A stretch of 64,000 bases of DNA from CBDFKK01 sp965248815 (GCA_965248815.1 CBDFKK010000008.1:2604001-2668000), one strand, 5' to 3'; numbered from the stretch's first letter, positions 45,175-54,360 are shown. Numbers and translations are program-made. Notes: generated from the sequence alone by a model not told the origin.

Positions 45175-46377
45175 TCAACAGTCGGGCGGCGGCGTTGCGC
45201 GGGCGCGTGCAGGGGCCCAAAACGATTTTTCTTTTTTCGTGCAGCGTGCAATCCGGCTGTACTGGCGCAATTCCTTTTCATAGTAGATTTCGGCCCACAG
45301 CTCACCTTGCAAGTGCTCCGTTTTAATCATGGCGAGTGCAATGTTCGCCTTGACCGCAGGCGACCACATGGCCGAGGTCACATAGCCAATTTCCTTTGTG
45401 TAACGCTTGTTCTTATAGATGTAGGAGCCGGTCGCGGGTTTGTTGCCCTCGATGTCGAGTTTGGTCAGTGTGTAGGTCGGTCCCCGTTCTTTTTCTTTCA
45501 ACAAAGCGGTGCGGCCGCTGAAATGGGGTTTTTTGAAATCGACCAGCCAGCCCAGGCTTAATTCGAACGGTGTTTGGTCATGCTTGAAGTTGACCGTGCG
45601 AAGCGCTTCGTTGAATTCCATCGCGGGCATGATAAATCCGACTTCTAGTCGGGCCATATTCGTCGCCGCCTCACCGTAAGGCTGTATGCCGTAGTCCGCG
45701 CCAACGGCATAAAGTTCATCCCACAACTCAAGTCCCAAGGTGGGCTTGATCCATAACTCATAACCGAGATCACCGGTAAATCCCGTGCGCGACACCATGA
45801 GCTTTTCCCCATGGAAATCAAAGTGTTTGATGTCGAATGGTTTTGCCGTTTCAATCCCGCCCAGTCCCATTTTCTTGAGGACGGCACACGTCGTGGGGCC
45901 CTGAAAAGAGAGAGCGGCGATTTCATCGGTGACATCCGTGACCGTGATGTCGTCGAACCCGAATGCGCTTTTTTCGAGCCATGCCGTGCAGGGGCTGCCG
46001 CAGGTCAGCATGAATTTGTCGTCGGCGAGTTTGAAAATGGTTCCGTCGTCAATCAAACGTCCTTCGTCGGTACACCACACGCAATAGGCAACGCGATTGA
46101 CTTTGATTTTCTTCACATCTCTCGTCACCATGCGGTTGAGCATGGCTTCTGCGTCGCGTCCGCGAATTTCATACTTCTGCATCGGGCAGATGTCATACGT
46201 TCCGCAACTATTGCGGATGCAAAAGTATTCGTATTCTGCATCGTAGTAATACTCAGCGAATTTATAGCCGTTCCACGAGGCCCAAGCGTCGCGGATGTTC
46301 AGCTCTTCTTCCCTCGGATAGAAGGCGGATTTCTTTAGCCGTTCGCCGGCATAGGGATCAATTGAAGTCATTATCAC
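45175..46377 (-). CDS. GcvT-fold aminomethyltransferase-like protein
   Basis: A 400-residue protein of the glycine cleavage T-protein family: GTYDICPMQKYEIRGRDAEAMLNRMVTRDV, GRLIDDGTIFKLADDKFMLTCG, ALSFQGPTTCAVLKKMG, MVSRTGFTGDLGYELWIKP, ARLEVGFIMPAMEFN and a C-terminal IGYVTSAMWSPAVKANIALAMI. This fold binds tetrahydrofolate and accepts one-carbon units. GcvH and GcvP are absent, so it is unlikely to be the housekeeping glycine cleavage enzyme. Its start overlaps the stop of the upstream COG1233 flavoprotein by four bases, and that gene in turn overlaps a second one. The trio suggests oxidative demethylation with THF as acceptor, in analogy to dimethylglycine or sarcosine dehydrogenases, where the two activities are fused. 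Confidence 0.88.
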   Translation of the reverse strand: MIMTSIDPYAGERLKKSAFYPREEELNIRDAWASWNGYKFAEYYYDAEYEYFCIRNSCGTYDICPMQKYEIRGRDAEAMLNRMVTRDVKKIKVNRVAYCVWCTDEGRLIDDGTIFKLADDKFMLTCGSPCTAWLEKSAFGFDDITVTDVTDEIAALSFQGPTTCAVLKKMGLGGIETAKPFDIKHFDFHGEKLMVSRTGFTGDLGYELWIKPTLGLELWDELYAVGADYGIQPYGEAATNMARLEVGFIMPAMEFNEALRTVNFKHDQTPFELSLGWLVDFKKPHFSGRTALLKEKERGPTYTLTKLDIEGNKPATGSYIYKNKRYTKEIGYVTSAMWSPAVKANIALAMIKTEHLQGELWAEIYYEKELRQYSRIARCTKKEKSFWAPARARATPPPDC

Positions 46378-47993
46378 TCGTCGTAAAAGTCATCTTCGGG
46401 AACAGTATTTGGACGTCGCAGATCCATGAGTATTTCGCGCGCGGCATTGGCGCCGCAAGCGGAGGAAACACCGCCGCCTGGATGTGTCGACGAGCCGCAC
46501 ATGTAAAGGTTTTTGACGGGCATGCGGTATTGCGCGTAACCGGGAAACGGCCGATTAAACAGCAACTGATCGATCGTTAGTTCACCCTGAAATATATTTC
46601 CTTCCGTCAAGCCAATTTCCTGCTCGATCTCATGGGGTGTGCGAACCTCGACGTGCTCGATCAGGTCCTTGAAGCCCGGACTGTAGCGTTCAATCTTGTC
46701 GATGACCGTCTGGCCAAATTGATCGCGCTTCTCTGGCGTCCACGGCCCGTCGGCAAGTTCAGGCGGGCAGTACTGGACAAAATTCGACATCCAATGCTTT
46801 CCGACAGGGGCAACCGTTGGATCCCAGGCTGACGGTATAACCGACTCAACAAACGGATCATCCGACCATCGACCGCGCTTCCAGCAATCGTAAGCGCGCT
46901 CCATGGTTTCCAAAGAGCCTGTGAAGCCCTGGCCGCCCCGGTCGATGTATCTATTCTCCGGTACTCCGGTGAATTTCGGCAATCCCGACAAAGCGATATT
47001 GACCTTGCCCGACGAGCCGCGAATCTTAAAGTTGCGGGCCTTGTCGTAAATGCCGTCCGGTAAATCGTTTCTGTCCATGATTTGAGTAAATGTTCGCTTC
47101 GCATCCAAATTCGACACAACAATGCGGGCTCGAATCTCGTCGCCGTTATCAAGCACGACGCCGACGGCATTGCGATTTTCGACGAGCACCTGTTGTACGC
47201 CTGCGTTGACACGAATTTCTCCGCCGTGTTCCTGCAGGGCACCGGCAATGGCATTCGATATCGCGCCCATGCCGCCGCGCGCGAGACCCCAAGCACCGAT
47301 GCTACCGTCGACATCGCCCATAACATGATGCAGCAAGATGTAGGACGATCCGGGCGAGTAGACGCCGAGCGCTGTGCCGATAATACCTGGGCTTGCCATG
47401 GCGGCCTTAATCATATCGTTTTCGAAATAGTCCTCGAGATACTCGGCAGCGCTCATGGTGAAGAAGCGGACGTATTCGTAAATCTCCTTTTCGCCCAGAT
47501 TCCAGAACTGTTTGACAAGGAAAAGAAGCTCGCTAATGTCTCGCGGTCGAAACGAAGTTGGATCGGGCGGAGTGCGCAACAATGTTTTGCGAATCAGTTG
47601 AGAGTAGCGTGTTAAATCAGTCTGAAACCGGTGCATTGCGTCTGCGTCATGGGGTGAATGACGTTTGAGCTCAAGATGCGCAGCTTCTTCATCGTGATAG
47701 GCAAATAACCTGTCGTCGCCGTCGCCGAAATTGATCGTGCCGAGATAGGGCACCAGCAGCAAACCGTGCCGCCCGAGATCCAAGTCGCGGTGCAATGCCT
47801 GGCGCATCATGCTGCAGACATAGGAGCAACTCGAGTAAAGCCAGCCTTTGTGAAGTTCCCGCGAAACAGCTGCCCCACCGATATAATCATTCTTTTCAAC
47901 GACGACGACGTTCAATCCGGCCTTCGCAAGGTAGGCAGCATTCGTCAAACCATTGTGACCCGCGCCGATGATGATGGCGTCGTAAGTGCTCAT
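46374..47993 (-). CDS. COG1233 phytoene desaturase-like FAD oxidoreductase, copy 1
   Basis: A 539-residue protein. The N-terminus has the FAD Rossmann motif AIIIGAGHNGLTNAAYLAKAGLNVVVVEK and IGGAAVSREL. Downstream are GGMGAISNAIAGALQEHGGEI, RIVVSNLDAKRTF and a C-terminal LYMCGSSTHPGGGVSSACGANAAREIL, all typical of the COG1233 phytoene desaturase/PYROXD2-like family. No carotenoid genes lie nearby, so carotenoid desaturation is unlikely. The stop overlaps the GcvT-like start and its own start overlaps the stop of the next paralogue, giving a tightly coupled operon. Substrate unknown; an N-methylated amine is a hypothesis. Confidence 0.9.
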   Translation of the reverse strand: MSTYDAIIIGAGHNGLTNAAYLAKAGLNVVVVEKNDYIGGAAVSRELHKGWLYSSCSYVCSMMRQALHRDLDLGRHGLLLVPYLGTINFGDGDDRLFAYHDEEAAHLELKRHSPHDADAMHRFQTDLTRYSQLIRKTLLRTPPDPTSFRPRDISELLFLVKQFWNLGEKEIYEYVRFFTMSAAEYLEDYFENDMIKAAMASPGIIGTALGVYSPGSSYILLHHVMGDVDGSIGAWGLARGGMGAISNAIAGALQEHGGEIRVNAGVQQVLVENRNAVGVVLDNGDEIRARIVVSNLDAKRTFTQIMDRNDLPDGIYDKARNFKIRGSSGKVNIALSGLPKFTGVPENRYIDRGGQGFTGSLETMERAYDCWKRGRWSDDPFVESVIPSAWDPTVAPVGKHWMSNFVQYCPPELADGPWTPEKRDQFGQTVIDKIERYSPGFKDLIEHVEVRTPHEIEQEIGLTEGNIFQGELTIDQLLFNRPFPGYAQYRMPVKNLYMCGSSTHPGGGVSSACGANAAREILMDLRRPNTVPEDDFYDE

Positions 47994-49534
47994 CGCAAAA
48001 TCTCACGCGCGGCGTTGTGACCTGCCGCACCGGTTATATCGCCGCCGGGATGACACCCCGCGCCGCACAGGAACAGGCCAGGAATTGGTGTGCTGTATTG
48101 CGCGGCTTCATAGGTCGGCCGCATCATCATCATTTGGTCCATTGCAAATTCGGTATGGTGCCAGTGGCCACCAGTTACGCGATAGCGTTGTTCAAGATCG
48201 GAGGGCGTCAGAAATTCTTGGTGAACAATTTGCTCCCGAATGTGCGGCGCATAGTGCGCAATGGTATCGATGGCACGTTCGCAGATCGTTTCACGAGCTT
48301 GGTCTGACCATCCACCCTTTAGCTGATAAGGCACATACATAACGTGAGCCGATAATACGTGATGCCCGGCGGAGGACAGCGATATATCATGCACGCTGGG
48401 TATGACGATTTCCATGACAGGATTTGTCGGGAGCTCACCGTACTTGGCATCGTCGAATGCAAACTCGATGGCGTCCAGATCTGGTGCAATGATCATCCGG
48501 CTGTCAGGCCGCTCAAGCCCGTCAAATTCCGGCAAACCGTTCAGTGCGAGATGTAGTTTTGCGACATAGCCATCACTTCGCAAGCGCCGAATCCGGTTAG
48601 TGAATTCTATATCGAGATATTCAACGCCGACGAGATTAAAAAATGTTCTTTGCGGATCAGTCGCAGAGATAACGCGATCGGCCTCTATCGACTCACCGCT
48701 GGCCAACTCTACGCCCTTCGTTTTGAGACCTTCAGCTCTGCCCTCAATCAAAATGCGACTGACTTCGGTTGAACATCTGATTTCGGCGCCCAACGCCGTG
48801 GCGGATTTTTCAAAAGACTCAACTAGGCTTTTCATTCCGCCCGCGGGAATGGCGTGAGCACCGCGAGACGAACCACCCATGCGATAAAGCATCGCGAGAA
48901 TTGCGCTATTTGGGGAGCGCGGCGCCATCTTCGAACCAATGAGTCCGTCCCAGCTCAGTGTCGCCTTGAGGATGTCATTGTCGAAATACTCATCCATAAG
49001 ATCTCGGGCTGGAAGCGAGGCAACCCGCAAAAATTCCTGCATATCCTGCTTGCCCATTCGTCGGATATTGAGGCCAAGGTGGCCGAAGGTCATGAGATCG
49101 GCGAGGCTGTTGTTGCCGAAACGCGGCATGGTTTTGAGCCAGAAGGGCTGCAACGCATCGGCAAACCGCGTCATGCTTTGGCAATAATTCCGATAAGCGT
49201 CCTGGTCATCTGCTGCGGTTCCGCTCAGAGAGTCCTCGTGCAAAGTGACATGGTCTTTGTCCGCGCTGAGTCCGACCGTTGGCATCGGGCTCTTCGCTAA
49301 ATCGTATCCGTGGGAATCAAGTCTCAAGTCACTGGCTATTTTGCGCGGGAAGTGGCTGACCGAGTGGGCGACAGAAGTATGAAATCCAGGATGAAATTCG
49401 CGACTTGCCGCAAGTCCGCCTAACACTTCGGAGGCTTCAAGCACAAGCACGCGCTGGCCACCCTTTGCCAAATAGGCAGCGCAGACCAATCCATTGTGTC
49501 CCGCGCCTACAATGATCGCGTCGTACCGATCCAA
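47990..49534 (-). CDS. COG1233 phytoene desaturase-like FAD oxidoreductase, copy 2
   Basis: A 514-residue paralogue of the next gene in the operon, first to be transcribed. It starts at a TTG (49534). It has AIIVGAGHNGLVCAAYLAKGGQRVLVLEASEVLGG, IPAGGMKSLVESFEKSATALGAEI, DRVISATDPQRTF and LFLCGAGCHPGGDITGAAGHNAAREIL. Two different copies side by side suggest a heteromeric enzyme or two successive oxidations. The four-base overlap at 47990-47993 couples it to copy 1. No leader, so cytoplasmic. Confidence 0.9.
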   Translation of the reverse strand: MDRYDAIIVGAGHNGLVCAAYLAKGGQRVLVLEASEVLGGLAASREFHPGFHTSVAHSVSHFPRKIASDLRLDSHGYDLAKSPMPTVGLSADKDHVTLHEDSLSGTAADDQDAYRNYCQSMTRFADALQPFWLKTMPRFGNNSLADLMTFGHLGLNIRRMGKQDMQEFLRVASLPARDLMDEYFDNDILKATLSWDGLIGSKMAPRSPNSAILAMLYRMGGSSRGAHAIPAGGMKSLVESFEKSATALGAEIRCSTEVSRILIEGRAEGLKTKGVELASGESIEADRVISATDPQRTFFNLVGVEYLDIEFTNRIRRLRSDGYVAKLHLALNGLPEFDGLERPDSRMIIAPDLDAIEFAFDDAKYGELPTNPVMEIVIPSVHDISLSSAGHHVLSAHVMYVPYQLKGGWSDQARETICERAIDTIAHYAPHIREQIVHQEFLTPSDLEQRYRVTGGHWHHTEFAMDQMMMMRPTYEAAQYSTPIPGLFLCGAGCHPGGDITGAAGHNAAREILR

Positions 49535-49686
49535 ACGCTTATCCCATCTTGTTGTTCATTGATCAGCGCGCAAGTTAGTCGCTATATGACTACGAAACTT
49601 CCGTGCCTATACGCTCACATATGCTTGATCGCTAAGCTTGACTTATGCATGATTGTAACATGCAATCCAACCCTTCGTCGGTCCTC

Positions 49687-49797
49687 ATGACTAAAGCCCT
49701 CAACGGCTGGAATCGGTTTTGGATCATTACGGTTTCAGTAACTGTTATTGTATTGATCGGAACGACGACGGTTGATTTGTCCGACGCCGTCGGCTGA
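49687..49797 (+). CDS. Possible small membrane protein, 36 residues
   Basis: An ATG-initiated frame of 36 codons contains a single hydrophobic helix (FWIITVSVTVIVLIG) with a positively charged start (MTKALNGWNR). No Shine-Dalgarno sequence is obvious. It lies 66 bases upstream of the exported cupin on the same strand. It may be a real small protein or chance; no homologue is recognised. Confidence 0.3.
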   Translation: MTKALNGWNRFWIITVSVTVIVLIGTTTVDLSDAVG

Positions 49798-49863
49798 CGT
49801 TGATCAGCGTATCCCAAAGTCCAGACAGAAAATTCACAATTACAAAAGGCAAAGGACGAGTTC

Positions 49864-50379
49864 ATGACAAATCAATCGTATCGACGTTTTGGATTGGCCG
49901 GTATCTTCACGGCAGCCGGTGTCGCGCTCACACTGACGGCTCAGTCGATCGCGCCAATTGTGGGATCGGCTGTGGGATCGGCACTTGGCGCTAATGGCAT
50001 CGACTTAAAGCCACCTCAAGCTTGGCGCGTCAACGACTTGAACGCCATGGAATTGGAGGACCTCGGCGATATCGATTGGAGGCCGGTGGAAAGCGGCTCG
50101 ATGGGCAACAGTGAAACCGCGATATTTGAAGGCGAGAATACGGTTTCGGTGTGGGACGCGGGACCGGCCAAGCTTATTTACGACGAGCCCTTCGGTTACG
50201 ATGAGTTTGTCGTCGTTTTGAAAGGCACATTGATTCTCACAGACAATGAGGGCAACCAAGCGACTTACGGGGAAGGCGACATGTTCATGGTGCCTAAAGG
50301 CTTCACGGGGACTTGGAATATGACCGAAGAGTATCGCGAGCTCATCGTAGTCGATACGCTCGCTTACAATGCGGAATAG
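49864..50379 (+). CDS. Exported cupin-domain protein (DUF861-like)
   Basis: A 171-residue protein with AAAGGACGAG upstream of the ATG. The N-terminus (FGLAGIFTAAGVALTLTAQSI) is a signal peptide or anchor. The C-terminal 100 residues form a cupin: YDEPFGYDEFVVVLKGTLILTDNEG and YGEGDMFMVPKGFTGTWNMTEEYREL, matching the DUF861/cupin_3 pattern where the Glu/Trp-rich second motif is typical. A related cytoplasmic cupin is encoded at 52483-52827. Function unknown. Confidence 0.8.
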   Translation: MTNQSYRRFGLAGIFTAAGVALTLTAQSIAPIVGSAVGSALGANGIDLKPPQAWRVNDLNAMELEDLGDIDWRPVESGSMGNSETAIFEGENTVSVWDAGPAKLIYDEPFGYDEFVVVLKGTLILTDNEGNQATYGEGDMFMVPKGFTGTWNMTEEYRELIVVDTLAYNAE

Positions 50380-50546
50380 ATGGCAATTTACTTTGGCCTA
50401 TCCCTGATGCCAGACGAAGGGAGCCGAAAACTCCAGGGCCGTGTCTACTGCACTGGTAGACTTGTACAATTCACATGTCCAGCACCAAAGTTATGGGTCA
50501 TTTCCTGACAGAGTCTCGGGTACGGTGGACCCGCTCCGGGACATAC

Positions 50547-51341
50547 TTAGTGAGGGCTTTGAAGTTGTGTTCGGCGATACTAGGCCGGACTTTGCCCGAC
50601 GCGTTTCTTGAAAGCTGCGTAAAATGTAGAATTGGAATTGAAGCCCACCGCGAGTGCGATATCTAAGATTGCTGGTTTTGGGCCGGTTCCATTCGCGAGG
50701 AGTTCCATGGCGAGTTCGATCCGGTGATGATTCAAATACTCGAAAAAACTCATGCCACATCCGAAATTGATAATCTGAGACATGTGATTGACCGAGCAAT
50801 CTAACGCATCAGCAAGTATCGGTAACGAGAGATCTGGCTTCTGAAAAAGCTTTTGCGATCGCATGATCTGTTCAAGCCGCTGCTTGTACTCAAGTACTTG
50901 CTCGGAATTCAATCCGGATTTCGAATACTTATGCCTTGTCCCACGCCCCAATGGCCGCCGACTGTAGTAAGAATGCTGGGCCGCGTTCGGAAGATCGTAA
51001 TAGTCGGTGATGGTCATCGCCGCATCGCCATGGAGCGTTACAAATTCAGCGCCACGATATGAATTCGGAAGTTCAGCTTGGTCGTCTCTATTGCGCGGAT
51101 ACATCTTGTACTGAAAGGCGATCGTATTCCTGCTTACTAAGACTTCACCAATGAGTTCCTACCGGTGCCGGTATTCGCAAAAAAACGAAGTCAGGCTTGA
51201 AATCAATTCGTCGTGTGAGCTCTGTACGTTTTCCGGAATGTCACAGTAAATTCCGTCGTCAGTAAGGTGATCGGCGACGCCTTTCGGATCGCAGTGATTC
51301 CAGGCTTCAATATAGCTGTGCACAAAGTCTGTTGTGCGCAT
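50547..51341 (-). pseudogene. SnoaL-like domain fused to AraC-type HTH, two in-frame TAG stops
   Basis: ATG 51341 has a strong AGGAG. The same frame runs to TAA 50547-50549 with two TAG interruptions, at 51159-51161 and 50580-50582. Residues 1-105 are SnoaL-like (DFVHSYIEAWNHCDPKGVAD, then after the first stop ELIGEVLVSRNTIAFQYKMYPR and FVTLHGDAAMTITDYYDLP). The rest is an AraC C-terminal domain (LSLPILADALDCSVNHMSQIINF, FFEYLNHHRIELAMELL, ILDIALAVGFNSNSTFYAAFKKRVGQSPA), which resumes after the second stop with YRR, as in normal AraC tails (SPxxYRR). Gln fits at both breaks (CAG to TAG). A SnoaL sensor on an AraC regulator is an unusual architecture. It probably no longer makes a full protein. 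Confidence 0.75.
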
Positions 51342-51411
51342 TGAACATCTCCTGACATCGGCGTTAGGGGATACATCGTATCCCAGCATTGCGCGTGATG
51401 TCAGTCCATAA

Positions 51412-51816
51412 TCAACCGTCGTCTGGCCAATTTTCGTGTTGTGGCAGGTCATCACTTATCTCAAACCAGGGTGCTTTTGACCCGACGAATTGATGGAAGC
51501 CGGGAGGGCACTTCACATCTCCATCGACCGTGCCTAAGGTAATGTAGAGCATGTCGGCTTCCGGCTTATAATCTACCAGGACCGTTGATCCGCAATGTTT
51601 ACAAAAAACACTGTCTGCATTTTCGGAAAAAGAATAGGTCTTCAGATCATTTGCTCCCGTTAAATAAGTGAACTCATCGCGAGAAACACCGCCCCAGGTA
51701 GCGAATGCGGCGCCGTGAAGCCGCCTGCAAATTGAGCAATGGCAATGGCAATAGTCCTTAAGTTCACCTTTCACTTCATACTTTATCTTTGCGCACTGAC
51801 ATCGGCCCGTTATCAT
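51412..51816 (-). CDS. GFA-domain protein (glutathione-dependent formaldehyde-activating-like)
   Basis: A 134-residue protein with GGAG before the ATG. The zinc-binding pattern is complete: CQCAKIKYEV, CHCSICRRLHGAAFATWGGV and FCKHCGSTVLV. GFA-family proteins include Gfa, which speeds up S-hydroxymethylglutathione formation, and many of unknown function. At this size it is a minimal single-domain member. It lies 70 bases upstream of the SnoaL-AraC pseudogene on the same strand. No formaldehyde dehydrogenase lies nearby. Confidence 0.92.
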   Translation of the reverse strand: MITGRCQCAKIKYEVKGELKDYCHCHCSICRRLHGAAFATWGGVSRDEFTYLTGANDLKTYSFSENADSVFCKHCGSTVLVDYKPEADMLYITLGTVDGDVKCPPGFHQFVGSKAPWFEISDDLPQHENWPDDG

Positions 51817-51987
51817 ATCAGCGTCTCCGTGGCTTAGTTTGAGTTAAGGCGGTGCTCGAAAACGAGCTCGATTGCCGCCGTGGATGCTCGATAGTTGGTA
51901 GTGCCAACTAGCCGGCAGTAAAAAACGGTTGTGTTTAGCAAGCGGCTCATAAATTTTGCATTCTCTATTTCAAGCGAGGCAACAGCG

Positions 51988-52356
51988 ATGACAAAACTTG
52001 ACCCTGCTATTCCCGTCCTGCGAATTTTTGTTGAAGCCAAAGCTAGGGAATTCTACGCAGAATTCCTCGGCTTCACTGTCGACTTTGAACACCGTTTTGA
52101 GGACAACTTTCCCATCTACCTAAGTGTTTCTCAATCAAGTTGTTGCCTGCATTTATCGGAACATCATGGTGATGCTTGCCCAGGCGCTCATTTGCGAATA
52201 CGCATCGACAATGTGGAGCAGTTCCGCGACCGTCTGTCGGCAAAGGTCTACAAGTATGCCAAACCTAATTCCAGCGAGCAGACTCCATGGGGAACAACTG
52301 AGCTTACTATCGATGATCCATTCGGAAACAAGCTGACTTTCTATCAGGAGAATTGA
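51988..52356 (+). CDS. Glyoxalase/bleomycin-resistance fold protein (VOC)
   Basis: The ATG at 51988, with GCGAGG upstream, gives 122 residues; the frame opens earlier at 51931. The VOC fold is seen in IPVLRIFVEAKAREFYAEFLGFTVDF, LHLSEHHGDACPGAHLRIRIDN and TELTIDDPFGNKLTFYQ. It matches the glyoxalase superfamily group annotated as bleomycin resistance-like, but binding to bleomycin or catalysis cannot be inferred. Divergent from the GFA gene. Confidence 0.88.
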   Translation: MTKLDPAIPVLRIFVEAKAREFYAEFLGFTVDFEHRFEDNFPIYLSVSQSSCCLHLSEHHGDACPGAHLRIRIDNVEQFRDRLSAKVYKYAKPNSSEQTPWGTTELTIDDPFGNKLTFYQEN

Positions 52357-52482
52357 AGTTAACTACAACAATCGATGCAATGGCGGCATGGGCAGACAAG
52401 ACGTTCAATCGGTTGAGCTGAAATCTCAGCTTAAAGCGGATGCTTGGTGACGCCGGCTAGGTTAAGGGGAATGAAGCCGTAG

Positions 52483-52827
52483 CTAACTCATTATGAAATA
52501 GACTTTGCGTACGGTTTCCTTCACCTCTGCCACACCTTTCCAGCCGCGCGGAAAAATCCAGCTGTCTCCGGCCCCGATTTCTGTGACTTGGCCCGATTCC
52601 GATGTCAGAATCCAATGTCCTTTGAGAAGATGACAGAATTCCATAATTTCCAGATCAAGTTGCAGCTTACCTGGCTCACATTCCCATGTGCCCGCCACGA
52701 GATTGGCCTCTTCGAAGAAGCCACTGTCGGTTTGCTTAGGGAGATCGCCAATAGGTTCACCAAAAGATTCCACATCAACTAAATTCGTCAACGAAGCGCA
52801 TTGTTTTTGAATGCTAATTTCCGGCAT
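52483..52827 (-). CDS. Cytoplasmic cupin_3 (DUF861-like) protein
   Basis: The ATG at 52827 (GGAGAAAG upstream, spacing 11) gives 114 residues; a frame open to 52932 is unsupported. The cupin core: SGFFEEANLVAGTWECEPGKLQ, DLEIMEFCHLLKGHWILTSESGQ and IGAGDSWIFPRGWKGVAEV. This is the (S)-ureidoglycine aminohydrolase-like/DUF861 fold. No leader. It lies 104 bases downstream of the O-methyltransferase pseudogene on the same strand. Role unknown. Confidence 0.85.
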   Translation of the reverse strand: MPEISIQKQCASLTNLVDVESFGEPIGDLPKQTDSGFFEEANLVAGTWECEPGKLQLDLEIMEFCHLLKGHWILTSESGQVTEIGAGDSWIFPRGWKGVAEVKETVRKVYFIMS

Positions 52828-52931
52828 TACTTTTTCTTTCTCCAAATCTAAAGATTTCGTAGTTGTCAAATGAGGGAATGAATTTTGAGTTTCTGTGTTG
52901 CACCTGATCTGTTCTTGCAGAGTTAAGCACA

Positions 52932-53608
52932 CTAGACGCGCACGCTGAGTTCGAAACCTCCCTCGAAAGGGATCGTCATCGTGCGAAACCGGTTTTGCGG
53001 ATCATTCACAAACTCGAAATAGTCGTGATACTCGCCGATATCCTCCGCTGTATTGTCGGTCACCACAATGGCGCCTTGATGAAGGCACGGTGAGATGAGT
53101 TCAAGGGCGGGACGTGCCACGTCCCAAATGTCGACCAGCATAAAGTCCACAGGGCCCCCAACATCTTGGAGAGTTTGACGCAGGTCACCCTCGCGCAAAT
53201 CGATGAATTCGCCAAGCCCGGCCTCCTCAAAATTTGCACGTGCGGCTTCTGCCTTTTTGGGCTCGAACTCCGTTCCGATGACCACGCCGTTTTCAATCCG
53301 ATTGTCGCGTACCGCCGCTGCCAATATAAAGTCGAAACGCCGTACGACGTGCCCGCTTCCACAACCCGGCTTGCTCTCAAGGATCGGCAGAGCTGATAGC
53401 AGAATTCGGCTTTGTCTCGGTCAAGCGCGACTAGTTTGTCCGCAAAAAAGCGATGCAGATGTCCGTCAAAGCGGAAATCCGCGTTGAGCGTGCCTTCTTG
53501 TTCACGCTGTGCGTAGTATGCGTCGATTGCGGCAATCTGCGCGTCGGATTGCGCGTGCAATCGGTCAAGTAGACTCTCGAGCATTGGATCGTTCAACGGC
53601 GATGCCAT
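52932..53608 (-). pseudogene. Class I O-methyltransferase-like gene with one-base deletion
   Basis: ATG 53608 has AGGAAATGATGT upstream. The frame gives LDRLHAQSDAQIAAIDAYY, HRFFADKLVALDRDKAEFCYQL and VVEAGTSYGVSTLY, the SAM motif I region, and then breaks. In the adjacent frame the gene goes on from LAAAVRDNRIENGVVIGTEFEP to FMLVDIWDVARPALELISPCL and VVTDNTAEDIGEYHDYFEF, ending at 52932. The junction lies near 53325, in ACTTTATATTGG; one missing base in the Tyr codon explains it. Intact, it would be a 226-residue SAM-dependent O-methyltransferase-like protein. Pseudogene or sequence error. Confidence 0.8.
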
Positions 53609-53695
53609 ACATCATTTCCTGCGGCGCTTAGCGCTAAGAATCACTACTGCGCGCCTGCGCGAAGCGGACACTTTGTGACTCACGACAAACTGGGA

Positions 53696-54271
53696 CTATT
53701 TGGACAACCATTTAGGTGTTTCATAAATATTGACGGTAACTTCATCTCCGGCGTTGATAATGCCGGGGACGTCGACGATGCCCACCAAACCGCGGATAAG
53801 TTTTGCAGCTATTGAGAATGCTGTCGCGGCTATCGGCTCGCCTGTTGTACTCGTGTGAATGGAAGCCAGTTTCTGGCTCATGTCCTGACAGGGCGGATTG
53901 TACTCTTCAACAATGAGCTCCGCACCAGATGGGAATTTCAAGATTGTTCCTTTGGGCAGGAGAGACAGTTCGGGTAAGCCCCTGAAACAAAGATTTGCCC
54001 CCAGACTTGCGGCCGTCAAAGGTTCTTTTATGCCCATCTTTTCTCGAATGTCGGCAAGCTCCTCAACGGACACTGCCGACCATTGTCGTTCGTTCCGTCT
54101 TACCGTGTCTTCGGGTTGCTTGTCTCCAGCCCAGGCCTCACGCATGTGAGACCGGTGGCGATCGCCGACAACACCGTCCAACTCAACCTGGATCGATGGA
54201 CGCTCCTCCTTGCTGAGTTCATCCTCCGCACCTGCGTGCACGGAAACAACTTGTGCAGTGATTTTCGCCAT
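53696..54271 (-). CDS. MOSC-domain protein
   Basis: A 191-residue protein with AGGAAG before the ATG. The MOSC fold is shown by SIQVELDGVVGDRHRSHMREA, SLGANLCFRGLPELSLLPKGTILKF and YNPPCQDMSQKL, with the conserved Cys that in sulfurases and mARC-type proteins contacts the Mo cofactor or substrate. Stand-alone MOSC proteins are thought to handle sulfur for molybdoenzymes or reduce N-hydroxylated compounds such as 6-hydroxylaminopurine (YiiM). There is no molybdoenzyme nearby. Confidence 0.9.
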   Translation of the reverse strand: MAKITAQVVSVHAGAEDELSKEERPSIQVELDGVVGDRHRSHMREAWAGDKQPEDTVRRNERQWSAVSVEELADIREKMGIKEPLTAASLGANLCFRGLPELSLLPKGTILKFPSGAELIVEEYNPPCQDMSQKLASIHTSTTGEPIAATAFSIAAKLIRGLVGIVDVPGIINAGDEVTVNIYETPKWLSK

Positions 54272-54360
54272 CTTTCTTCCTGTTTGAATGTCAAACTATC
54301 TGACAAAGGCTCGCTACATTTGAACCGCGAACGGCTCTGAAGGTCACAATCAAGAGTTAG

